A stretch of 64,000 nucleotides of DNA. Source: Mucilaginibacter straminoryzae (GTDB lineage Bacteria; Bacteroidota; Bacteroidia; Sphingobacteriales; Sphingobacteriaceae). Made by a program: the position numbers and the translations under genes. Position 1 is the stretch's first letter. Each line of letters starts with the position of its first letter. The DNA is taken from NCBI RefSeq assembly GCF_022953055.1, contig NZ_JALJEJ010000006.1, forward strand, positions 1 to 64,000, in the 5' to 3' direction. Under the pieces are notes generated by a model. The model did not search any database, had not been told where the DNA came from, and saw only the letters and a program-made list of their open reading frames with translations. Positions 1 through 6,507 of this stretch are shown here, piece after piece.

Positions 1-273
1 AGTATCCCTATCCTTAGGTCCTCAAATTCTTTGAGACGTTGGTCGGTTGCTCTCTTTCGAGATAACCTTCCCGCTACGCTACATGTTAATTACTTAAAAA
101 AAGAACTTTCATTCGTCTCTGTCACAGAGACCATTTTTATGTTTTGCTTTCCGGTGTTTCGGGTTTTCAGTTACCAGTTGCGAGTGAATCACTTTCAACT
201 TTTATCCTTTAACTCTCAGCGCCTTAAGCTAACTTTTCGTATTTCAATTTCCCTTTCGTTGCGATCGGGGCTG
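1..273 (-). other. transcribed leader, probably of an rRNA operon beyond the left edge
   Basis: No credible coding sequence is visible here; short open frames lack any family resemblance. The region lies just downstream (leftward) of three tandem minus-strand promoters. Read on the minus strand it contains a perfect 8-bp inverted repeat (115-131, GTCTCTGTCACAGAGAC), then AGTTCTTT, which resembles a boxA antitermination element, then a 6-bp inverted repeat with a 3-nt loop (21-35). Stacked strong promoters followed by a structured non-coding leader are typical of an rRNA operon, so 16S rRNA probably begins left of position 1. This is inference: no rRNA sequence is inside the window. Confidence 0.4.
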
Positions 274-304
274 CAAAGGTAAGAAGCTTTTTGACATTCC
301 CAAA
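274..304 (-). promoter_or_regulatory. Bacteroidota promoter P1 (leftward)
   Basis: On the minus strand the -7 element TACCTTTG (274-281) is preceded by exactly 19 bp and a -33 TTTG (301-304), a full match to the Bacteroidota sigma-ABfr consensus. It is the promoter closest to the left edge. Confidence 0.8.
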
Positions 305-375
305 ATAAATTTTATTTTTATTTCTTCAGCCTCTTTTGCTCCCAGGTGAACTTTCGCTCTCCCTTTTTGCGAGTG

Positions 376-407
376 CAAAGGTAAGAAAATTTTACCTTAT
401 CTGTCAA
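376..407 (-). promoter_or_regulatory. Bacteroidota promoter P2 (leftward)
   Basis: Minus-strand -7 element TACCTTTG (376-383) with a -33 TTG (405-407) 21 bp upstream. It is the second of three promoters in the same orientation. Confidence 0.7.
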
Positions 408-527
408 GTGGAAATTTCAAATTATTTGCTGAGCTTTCCCACTATCCAAAAGCTGCTTTTCAGCCGCTTTACTCACTCCTTCTATACCTTTAAGAACTTT
501 TCCCATCCTCCCTCCGGAAGCGGGTTG

Positions 528-558
528 CAAAGGTACGGATTGTTTTCACTGCACCAAA
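528..558 (-). promoter_or_regulatory. Bacteroidota promoter P3 (leftward)
   Basis: Minus-strand -7 element TACCTTTG (528-535), 19-bp spacer, -33 TTTG (555-558). It is the most upstream of the three. The stretch from 559 to 746 to its right shows nothing recognisable. Confidence 0.8.
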
Positions 559-746
559 TTGTTTTTGCTTTTTTAACCACACTAGCACTTAACCTACTGT
601 TTATCAGAACAGAAAATTTCAAAACGGCTATTATCTACCTTATTCTAAGCATCTATATATAATAGGTATCCGTCTCAATCGTTAAAAGATGTTAAACCGA
701 AGTGGCAATTCACCAGCCATCCTTATCTTCGGCCTCTAAATATTAA

Positions 747-777
747 TTGACTGATTTACATTAATAAACTATCTTTG
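747..777 (+). promoter_or_regulatory. bamD promoter, possibly leaderless
   Basis: TTG (747-749), 20-bp spacer, TATCTTTG (770-777). Transcription from such elements starts a few bases downstream, about 781-785, so the transcript would begin essentially at the bamD ATG (782) and leave no room for a ribosome binding site. Confidence 0.7.
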
Positions 778-781
778 CAGG

Positions 782-1711
782 ATGTTTAAACAACAACGAT
801 TATTAGTTTGGTGCTTACTTACAAGTGTATTGCTTGCTTTCGGAAGTTGTAAAAGCAAATTTGAAAGGCTTAAAGCAAGTAACGACAATGCCAAAAAGTA
901 TCAGGAAGCACTGAAATACTATAATAAAAAGGACTATTCTAAAGCACTCGATCTGTTCGAGGGCCTAACCCAACGTTATCGCGGGCAGGCAGAAGCTGAA
1001 GACTTGTTCTATTATTACGCTTACACGAATTACAAAATGCGCGATTATACCTCGGCGCGCTATCACTTTAAAAACTTTGCAGATACTTACCCGGGCAGTA
1101 CCCGTGCAGAGGAATGCCGTTTCATGGCCGCTTATTGTTATTACCTGGATTCGCCGATCTATTCATTAGATCAGGAGAATACCACTAAAGCAATAGAGAC
1201 CCTACAGTTGTTTATCAACTTATATCCCAAAAGCGACCGTGTGGCCGAAGCTGGTAAGTTGATCCAGAACCTGCGCGACAAGCTTGAAGAAAAAGCTTAT
1301 GCAAACGCAAAGCTTTATTTAACTATCGGCGACTATCAGTCTGCCGTGATTGCCTTTAATAATGCCTTACGCGATTACCCGGATACCAAGTATGCCGAAG
1401 AGATGGAGTTTCTGACCATCAAAGCGCAAAGCAAATACGCGCAAAACAGCTTGGAGAATAAACAGCAGGACCGTTATGAACAGGCTATCACCTTTGCTGA
1501 TCAATTCCTGGAGAAATACCCGCAAAGTAAGTACCTGCGCGAGGCGCAAACATTGAAAAAAGACGGCCAACAAGGTATCGAGAATGCCAAGAGGGTACTG
1601 GCGGCTGCAGCAAATGATGAGAAACTGGCTAAAAAGATAGCTACAAAAGATACTACGAAAACACAACCGCCTTCAATCAAAGACAGGCAAAATCAAAAAA
1701 GTCCACAATAA
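782..1711 (+). CDS. bamD: outer membrane protein assembly factor BamD
   Basis: Lipoprotein of the BAM complex, which folds beta-barrel proteins into the outer membrane; BamD is the periplasmic scaffold contacting BamA. The 309-residue product has a signal peptide ending in the lipobox AFGSC with acylated Cys23, then TPR-like helical pairs over about residues 35-265 (YYNKKDYSKALDLFE, YKMRDYTSARYHFKNFA and similar), and a polar Lys/Gln-rich tail. Length fits the YfiO/BamD family of Bacteroidota. The start at 782 puts the signal peptide in place directly after the -7 promoter element. rpoZ follows after 8 bp and coaBC after that, a gene order common in the phylum. Confidence 0.93.
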   Translation: MFKQQRLLVWCLLTSVLLAFGSCKSKFERLKASNDNAKKYQEALKYYNKKDYSKALDLFEGLTQRYRGQAEAEDLFYYYAYTNYKMRDYTSARYHFKNFADTYPGSTRAEECRFMAAYCYYLDSPIYSLDQENTTKAIETLQLFINLYPKSDRVAEAGKLIQNLRDKLEEKAYANAKLYLTIGDYQSAVIAFNNALRDYPDTKYAEEMEFLTIKAQSKYAQNSLENKQQDRYEQAITFADQFLEKYPQSKYLREAQTLKKDGQQGIENAKRVLAAAANDEKLAKKIATKDTTKTQPPSIKDRQNQKSPQ

Positions 1712-1719
1712 GAAAAGAT

Positions 1720-2058
1720 ATGAGCACAAACAGCAATAACAAACCGGCAGTAGCAGGTAGCACCGTTACCCGGGATTTGCGCGAACTGGATAGAAGCACC
1801 GACAACATTTACGAATCTATCGTGATTATGTCAAAACGCGCTAATCAGATCTCTAATAATATTAAAGAAGAACTGCATCAGAAACTTTCTGAGTTTGCTT
1901 CATCAAACGACAATCTGGAAGAAGTTTTTGAAAACCGTGAGCAGATTGAGATCTCTAAGCATTATGAAAAAATGCCGAAGCCTACACTGATCGCCGTTCA
2001 GGAGTTTCTTGAAGGAAAGGTTTATCACCGCAATCCTCAAAAAGAGCAACAGCAATAA
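1720..2058 (+). CDS. rpoZ: DNA-directed RNA polymerase omega subunit
   Basis: Small RNA polymerase subunit that supports beta' folding and core assembly. The 112-residue protein shows the Bacteroidota omega/Rpb6-like core: an N-terminal extension, the segment NIYESIVIMSKRANQISNNI (about residues 30-49), where the omega family has its conserved R-A-x-Q-I helix, and a C-terminal part with KPTLIAVQEFLEGKV. It starts 8 bp after bamD and is probably co-transcribed with it. It is assigned by sequence pattern and by its position between bamD and coaBC, where Bacteroidota genomes usually carry this gene. Confidence 0.88.
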   Translation: MSTNSNNKPAVAGSTVTRDLRELDRSTDNIYESIVIMSKRANQISNNIKEELHQKLSEFASSNDNLEEVFENREQIEISKHYEKMPKPTLIAVQEFLEGKVYHRNPQKEQQQ

Positions 2059-2188
2059 TATTAATACATGCTTGTAAGCCTCTCTGCTAAAACCAGAGGG
2101 GCTTATTTGTTTTATAGCAAAGCATAATTGTGGTATTTTAGTGCTGATGTTTGAAAGCATTACTTAAATAGATAGTATTGCATCAATT

Positions 2189-3391
2189 ATGCTTGAAGGA
2201 AAAAAGATCATTTTAGGCGTTTGCGGAAGCATTGCTGCATATAAAGCTGCCATACTTGTACGTTTGCTGGTAAAAGCCGGTGCAGAAGTACAGGTTGTGA
2301 TGACGCAAAGCGCGGCCGATTTTATTACACCGCTTACACTTGCCACCCTTTCAAAAAAACCGGTACTGGTTCATTATTTTAACGGTGATGACGGTACCTG
2401 GAACAACCATGTAGAGCTGGGCCTTTGGGCAGACCTGTTACTGATTGCCCCTGCAAGTGCAAACACGCTTTCTAAAATGGCTAACGGCAATTGCGATAAC
2501 CTGCTTACCGCGGTTTACCTTTCTGCTAAATGCCCGGTTTACTTTGCACCGGCAATGGACCTGGACATGTGGGCACACCCTGCTACACGTCATAATGTGC
2601 TGAAGCTTCAGGGGTATGGGAATATACTGATCAGTCCGGGAACGGGCGAGTTGGCCAGCGGTTTGCATGGCGAGGGTCGTATGGCCGAACCAGAGGAGAT
2701 TATAGCACAACTGGAAACCGCTTTCAAAAAGACACAACTATTAGTGGGGGTGAATATCCTGGTAACCGCAGGGCCTACTTATGAAGCGATAGACCCGGTG
2801 CGCTTTATCGGTAATCATTCATCCGGTAAAATGGGTTTTGCCATTGCAGAAGAACTGGCAGCACTTGGCGCCCGGGTTACCCTGGTTACCGGGCCAACCG
2901 CGCTTGGCACACAGCATCCAAACATCAAACGGGTAGATGTTACTTCCGCCGCGGAAATGTTTGACGCCTGCACCAATGCCTTCTCAACTGCCAAAGCATG
3001 TGTCATGAGCGCCGCCGTAGCAGATTATTCGCCCGTGAACCCTTCGCCCAGCAAAATAAAAAAGCAGGATGCCGGCTTACAGATCGAGTTACGGAAAACC
3101 ACCGATATTCTAAAAACACTCGGCGAGCGTAAGCAACCCGGCCAGTACCTGGTAGGCTTTGCGTTGGAAACCGACCAGGAAGAGGAAAATGCCATCGGCA
3201 AACTGCAAAAGAAGAACCTGGATTTTATTGTGCTGAATTCGCTGAAAGATGAAGGCGCTGGCTTTGCCGGTGATACCAATCGCATCACCATCATCGACCG
3301 CAACCTGCATAAAACAACCTACGAGTTAAAGAGTAAAAAGCAGGTGGCTGCAGATATTTGTGCTAAATTGGTAGAATTGATTTTGGGATGA
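2189..3391 (+). CDS. coaBC: bifunctional phosphopantothenoylcysteine decarboxylase / phosphopantothenate-cysteine ligase
   Basis: Coenzyme A synthesis: CoaB joins phosphopantothenate to cysteine and CoaC decarboxylates the product with FMN. Residues 1-180 form the flavoprotein CoaC domain (GSIAAYK near 13; His74 in NHVELG; PAMDLDMW at 121-128; GEGRM at 161-165). Residues 185-400 form CoaB (VTAGPTYEAIDPVRFIGNHS, KIKK, VGFALET). The 400-residue length is normal. Oddity: the Asn of the family motif PxMNxxMW is Asp124, and the usual catalytic Cys before GxGRM is Ser157 (ELASGLHGEGRM). The last base pairs overlap the next start (ATGA at 3388-3391), indicating translational coupling to DUF4835. Confidence 0.95.
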   Translation: MLEGKKIILGVCGSIAAYKAAILVRLLVKAGAEVQVVMTQSAADFITPLTLATLSKKPVLVHYFNGDDGTWNNHVELGLWADLLLIAPASANTLSKMANGNCDNLLTAVYLSAKCPVYFAPAMDLDMWAHPATRHNVLKLQGYGNILISPGTGELASGLHGEGRMAEPEEIIAQLETAFKKTQLLVGVNILVTAGPTYEAIDPVRFIGNHSSGKMGFAIAEELAALGARVTLVTGPTALGTQHPNIKRVDVTSAAEMFDACTNAFSTAKACVMSAAVADYSPVNPSPSKIKKQDAGLQIELRKTTDILKTLGERKQPGQYLVGFALETDQEEENAIGKLQKKNLDFIVLNSLKDEGAGFAGDTNRITIIDRNLHKTTYELKSKKQVAADICAKLVELILG

Positions 3392-4287
3392 AAAAAGCGC
3401 TGGCCCTATTTTTAGGAATTATTGGTTTACTAACCAACCTGCACGCGCAGGATTTGAACGCGCGTGTATCTGTACTAACGCCTAAAATCCAGACCACCAA
3501 CCGCCGGGTTTTCCAAGCGTTGGAAGGCGCCATGAAAGATTTTCTGAATGGCCGGAAGTGGAGCGTAGATGCCATTGGACCGAACGAAAAAATAGATTGC
3601 AGCTTTGTATTGAACGTTACCGCCTGGGATGGCGCTAGTAATTTTTCGGGAGAACTACAGGTACAATCTACACGGCCTGTCTACAACAGCACCTACAACA
3701 CCACGCTTTTCACCATTTACGATAAGGACATCGACTTTGTTTATACCGAAGGGCAAACCATAGACTATAACAACCAGACCTTTCTGAATAACCTAAGCTC
3801 GCTGATGGCCTACTATGCCTATATCATATTAGGTTTTGATTACGATAGCTTTTCGCGTTATGGTGGCACGCCTTATTTTGCCAATGCACAGAATGTAGTG
3901 ATCAACGCGCAAACCTCTTCTTATAAAGGATGGAAAGCTATTGATAATAATAACATCAGCAGGTATTGGCTATCAGAAAACCTGGCCAACAAAACGTACA
4001 TCCCACTGCGCAGCTTCTATTATGATTATCACCGTAACGGGTTAGACCTGATGGCCGATAATGCCGTTCAGGCGCGTAGCAATATTTCTGCATTGCTGCC
4101 CACACTTACCCAGTTAGACCGGCTGCGTATTGGCGCCACCCTGCCCACTTTATTCTTTACGTCGAAGGAAGATGAACTGATCGGTATTTTCAGCGGCGCA
4201 CCTACACAGGAAAAGCTGAACGCTTACAACATCCTGGTACAAGCCGACCCAGCCAATGGGCCAAAATACCAGGTACTGCAGCGGTAA
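3388..4287 (+). CDS. DUF4835 family secreted protein
   Basis: Unknown function; a 299-residue exported protein with a signal peptide cleaved after LHAQ (about residue 21). The mature part is rich in Asn, Tyr and Thr and contains SRYGGTPYFANAQNVVINAQ (about 150-169), characteristic of DUF4835, a Bacteroidota family usually found between coaBC and recN. It overlaps coaBC by 4 bp. The last 12 codons (ANGPKYQVLQR and stop) plus three bases are duplicated 717 bp downstream (4969-5007). This suggests that DNA integrated at the 3' end of the gene without damaging its reading frame. Confidence 0.88.
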   Translation: MKKALALFLGIIGLLTNLHAQDLNARVSVLTPKIQTTNRRVFQALEGAMKDFLNGRKWSVDAIGPNEKIDCSFVLNVTAWDGASNFSGELQVQSTRPVYNSTYNTTLFTIYDKDIDFVYTEGQTIDYNNQTFLNNLSSLMAYYAYIILGFDYDSFSRYGGTPYFANAQNVVINAQTSSYKGWKAIDNNNISRYWLSENLANKTYIPLRSFYYDYHRNGLDLMADNAVQARSNISALLPTLTQLDRLRIGATLPTLFFTSKEDELIGIFSGAPTQEKLNAYNILVQADPANGPKYQVLQR

Positions 4288-4290
4288 GAC
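4252..4290 (+). repeat. 39-bp direct repeat, copy 1 (native DUF4835 3' end)
   Basis: It covers the last codons and stop of the DUF4835 gene. It matches 4969-5007 at 36 of 39 positions, by hand alignment. The two copies bracket 678 bp containing one AT-rich gene. Confidence 0.9.
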
Positions 4291-4397
4291 GCCACAGGCT
4301 TGCCGGGTGAGAGTATTATCGTCCTTTTGCTCACGCTTAGCAGTTGGCTTTAGTCGTTAAGGACACAAAATTGTGCCAGCACGGAAGTAAATAATTT

Positions 4398-4937
4398 ATG
4401 AAAAAGAATATTTCAATAGCGATAGCGACACTCTCATTAGTAGTTAGTTTTATTTGCTTCCTGAAAGTTGATAAGGAATTGTACTATTACGGTATTAATT
4501 ATCTAAAGGTTTATAATGATCTTCCATTAAATATCAATCCAGTTTTTTTACATGAATTTGAAGGTGGTTTTTATTTAGCAGATGAATATGGAAGCATAAT
4601 TACAAATGGAAATAATGACTGGGCAAATGGCATGAATTTGAAAGTTAAGAAGTTTGTAAAATATGGCTTTAATAAAAGTAATGTTGTTGCAGAAGTTTAC
4701 GATTTAAAGGGCATAAAGCGATTTGTTCTTTTTTCTGAAAGTAATAACGCAAGGTTGAAGACACGGTTACAATTAAGCATTGTAGATGGTTCAAATCTTA
4801 GAAACTCTAATAGTTATAAGTGGATTATGGTCGATGAAGAATTATTCAGAGTCAAAGATGTTTTACGAAACGGGTTTTTAATTGTTTTTTTAGTAAGTCT
4901 ATCCGCATTAATTTATCTTTTGCTGAAGAAAATTTAA
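4398..4937 (+). CDS. hypothetical AT-rich membrane-anchored protein
   Basis: No family recognised. The 179-residue product has an N-terminal hydrophobic segment (about residues 5-23), a polar middle with beta-like sequence such as FEGGFYLADEYGSIITNGNN, and a second hydrophobic segment near the C-terminus (about 157-176) ending KKI. Both ends could sit in the inner membrane with the middle outside. Base composition is visibly more AT-rich than its neighbours and codons favour A/T endings, which points to recent acquisition. It lies entirely between the two copies of the 39-bp DUF4835 end duplication, so it looks like cargo of that event. Confidence 0.6.
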   Translation: MKKNISIAIATLSLVVSFICFLKVDKELYYYGINYLKVYNDLPLNINPVFLHEFEGGFYLADEYGSIITNGNNDWANGMNLKVKKFVKYGFNKSNVVAEVYDLKGIKRFVLFSESNNARLKTRLQLSIVDGSNLRNSNSYKWIMVDEELFRVKDVLRNGFLIVFLVSLSALIYLLLKKI

Positions 4938-4968
4938 TAAGAACTACAAGCTCGCGCCAGCACGGCGG

Positions 4969-5007
4969 GCCAATGGGCCGAAATACCAGATGCTGCAGCG
5001 GTAAGAC
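4969..5007 (+). repeat. 39-bp direct repeat, copy 2 (DUF4835 3'-end remnant)
   Basis: The three differences from copy 1 preserve the coding frame: one is silent (Pro) and two change Val to Met, giving ANGPKYQMLQR and stop. No DUF4835 coding sequence precedes it. This pattern fits a remnant from a related donor gene rather than random duplication. Confidence 0.85.
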
Positions 5008-5083
5008 TGTTGGAGACTTTTTACTTCGCAAATTAAACCAACCCGAAAACAGGATGTCTGTGATATAAATCAACAACCTTGAT

Positions 5084-5719
5084 ATGAAACCGTTACACCT
5101 ATCACCACTGATGCTACTGTACTGCTTTTTACAATTTCAGCCTGTTGCAAAAGCACAAACATTGGCAGCCATCCGATTAATATCAGGTGAACGAAAAACC
5201 AATTGCGAATTTATCTATCAAGTTGGCAGCATAGAGGTATCTGTTGATCAGCACGGCAGAATACGTTTAAATTATGACGCGCGCGAGCCTGCTCAATTTG
5301 CCACTGCATTCGATGCTGATGCAATTGAAGGCAGACCTATTCAAATAAATGGTGTACCAATTAAGTACTATAATCAATTTGATATGGATAACCTCGGTAA
5401 GGTTAAGTCTATCGGTGATATTAACATTGCCTATTATGACCGGTTTGATCTGGACAACAAAGGTAAGGTCAAGTCTATAGGAACTATTCGCTTTACCTAT
5501 TTCGATCGTTTTGATATGGACAATCAGGGAAAAATCAAAATGGCCGGAAATATCCCTGTTAGCTATTATGATCGCTTCGACATGAGTAATAAGGGTAATA
5601 TTAAATCCATTGGCAATTCCACCATCACCTACTATGATGATTTTGATGACCGTTCATTAATAGGAAGAATCAAAGCCATACGGGGTAACACACCCAAGCT
5701 ATTCGTGGAGACCTTTTAG
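5084..5719 (+). CDS. secreted protein with five 22-residue tandem repeats
   Basis: No family recognised. The 211-residue product starts with a signal peptide ending in KAQ (about residue 25), followed by a short unique domain (26-90). Then come five tandem repeats with an exact 22-residue period, anchored by aromatic pairs at 95, 117, 139, 161 and 183. The unit is roughly YYDRFDMDNKGKVKSIGnI. The alternation of Tyr-Tyr-Asp-x-Phe-Asp with Gly-Lys-Val-Lys suggests a regular beta-strand stack, possibly a surface or periplasmic binding repeat. It lies in the accessory stretch between DUF4835 and blaI and could be transferred DNA. Confidence 0.65.
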   Translation: MKPLHLSPLMLLYCFLQFQPVAKAQTLAAIRLISGERKTNCEFIYQVGSIEVSVDQHGRIRLNYDAREPAQFATAFDADAIEGRPIQINGVPIKYYNQFDMDNLGKVKSIGDINIAYYDRFDLDNKGKVKSIGTIRFTYFDRFDMDNQGKIKMAGNIPVSYYDRFDMSNKGNIKSIGNSTITYYDDFDDRSLIGRIKAIRGNTPKLFVETF

Positions 5720-5834
5720 CTTAACTTCTGAATTAAGTTCCCCTAATGCTGGCGCACGTGTCTTCGCGTGTATAATGCTTTCTTTTCACACCTTTAAATC
5801 CTTTCTACGAGTTGGCAACTAGTATCACAACAAT

Positions 5835-5858
5835 TGTCATTCTCAAGTTGTCGAAGCA
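5835..5858 (-). repeat. orphan half-site of the TTCGACA..TGACA palindromic repeat
   Basis: Read on the minus strand this is a degenerate copy of the arm repeated at 57875-58196 (TGCTTCGACA...GACA). It stands alone in a gene-poor stretch (5720-6056) and indicates that this repeat family is dispersed in the genome. Confidence 0.6.
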
Positions 5859-5917
5859 TCTATAAATTTTTTAAATCTAAAGTTTCTCACTTCATTACCA
5901 TCCTTCTGCGATCGTAA

Positions 5918-6006
5918 ACGCATTAGCGATTGAAGCGGATACCGGCCTGTGGCTAAAGCCAGTGCAGTATGAGCGGAAAGCGCGGCCCCCAAATGTTGGG
6001 GGAATG
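5918..6006. repeat. palindrome-rich segment, candidate dispersed repeat
   Basis: No gene is visible between 5720 and 6122. This part is GC-rich compared with its flanks and contains two hairpins: TGGCTAAAGCCA (5950-5961) and CCCCCAA-atg-TTGGGGG (5986-6002). It resembles the intergenic repeats of sphingobacteria, but only one copy is seen in this window. Confidence 0.4.
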
Positions 6007-6056
6007 CCCGAATGAACTATAACATAAATTTATTTTTAGAAAAATATTGCACCCTA

Positions 6057-6103
6057 TTGCAAATACGAAAACTATCGTAGATATTTGTACGAAGAGATTC
6101 GTA
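6057..6103 (+). promoter_or_regulatory. blaI-blaR1 promoter with two BlaI-type operators
   Basis: A -33 TTG (6057-6059) and a near-consensus -7 GATATTTG (6080-6087) are separated by 20 bp. Two perfect dyads TACGA-N6-TCGTA occur at 6064-6079 and 6088-6103, with centres 24 bp apart. The first fills the spacer between the promoter elements and the second covers the expected transcription start. This layout predicts autorepression by BlaI, whose known operators in Gram-positive bacteria are TACA/TGTA-type dyads. Confidence 0.75.
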
Positions 6104-6122
6104 TATAAGTATTCAAACAAAG

Positions 6123-6497
6123 ATGTCAGATATTAAACCAACAGAAAGCGAGCTGGAGATTTTACAGGTGTTGTGGGAGAAAGGCCCGTCTACTGTCCGC
6201 GAGGTGCACGAAGAGTTATCAAAAAATAAGGAGTCGGGTTATACCACTACTTTAAAAATTATGCAGATCATGCACGAAAAAGGTTTGGTGTCGCGTAACA
6301 CTTCAGCCAAAACACATGTCTATTCTGCAGAGGTAAGTAAACAGCAGGCGCAGAAAAGCGCGCTGAATAAAATTATCGATACGGTTTTTACAGGTTCAAC
6401 GGCCGACCTGGTTATCCAGGCACTCGGTTCGCACCGTGCTTCTAAAGACGAGATCGACGCAATTAAAGATTATTTAAAGCAATTTGAGAACAAATAA
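6123..6497 (+). CDS. BlaI/MecI/CopY family transcriptional repressor
   Basis: Winged-helix repressor of 124 residues. The N-terminal half carries the family pattern (ESELEILQVLWEKGPSTVREVHEEL, shown here only in outline, at about 7-31) and the recognition region GYTTTLKIMQIMHEKGLV (about 39-56). The C-terminal helices (about 70-120) mediate dimerisation and contain the region cleaved on induction in BlaI/MecI. Two TACGA-N6-TCGTA dyads lie directly upstream, and the M56 peptidase gene follows after 10 bp. In Bacteroidota such pairs are common and their regulated targets are mostly unknown; no beta-lactamase gene is nearby. Confidence 0.9.
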   Translation: MSDIKPTESELEILQVLWEKGPSTVREVHEELSKNKESGYTTTLKIMQIMHEKGLVSRNTSAKTHVYSAEVSKQQAQKSALNKIIDTVFTGSTADLVIQALGSHRASKDEIDAIKDYLKQFENK

Positions 6498-6507
6498 CCA
6501 TTAACCT

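Noticed and set aside
31..662. Two open frames on the plus strand at the left edge
   Set aside because: They run opposite to three strong promoters, have no family resemblance, and contain odd Phe/Ser/Leu-rich composition of noncoding AT-rich DNA.
4954..5755. GCGCCAGCA (4954) and TGCTGGCGC (5747) as terminal inverted repeats around the 22-residue repeat gene
   Set aside because: Nine bases is too short without further matching flanks or target duplication; possible coincidence.
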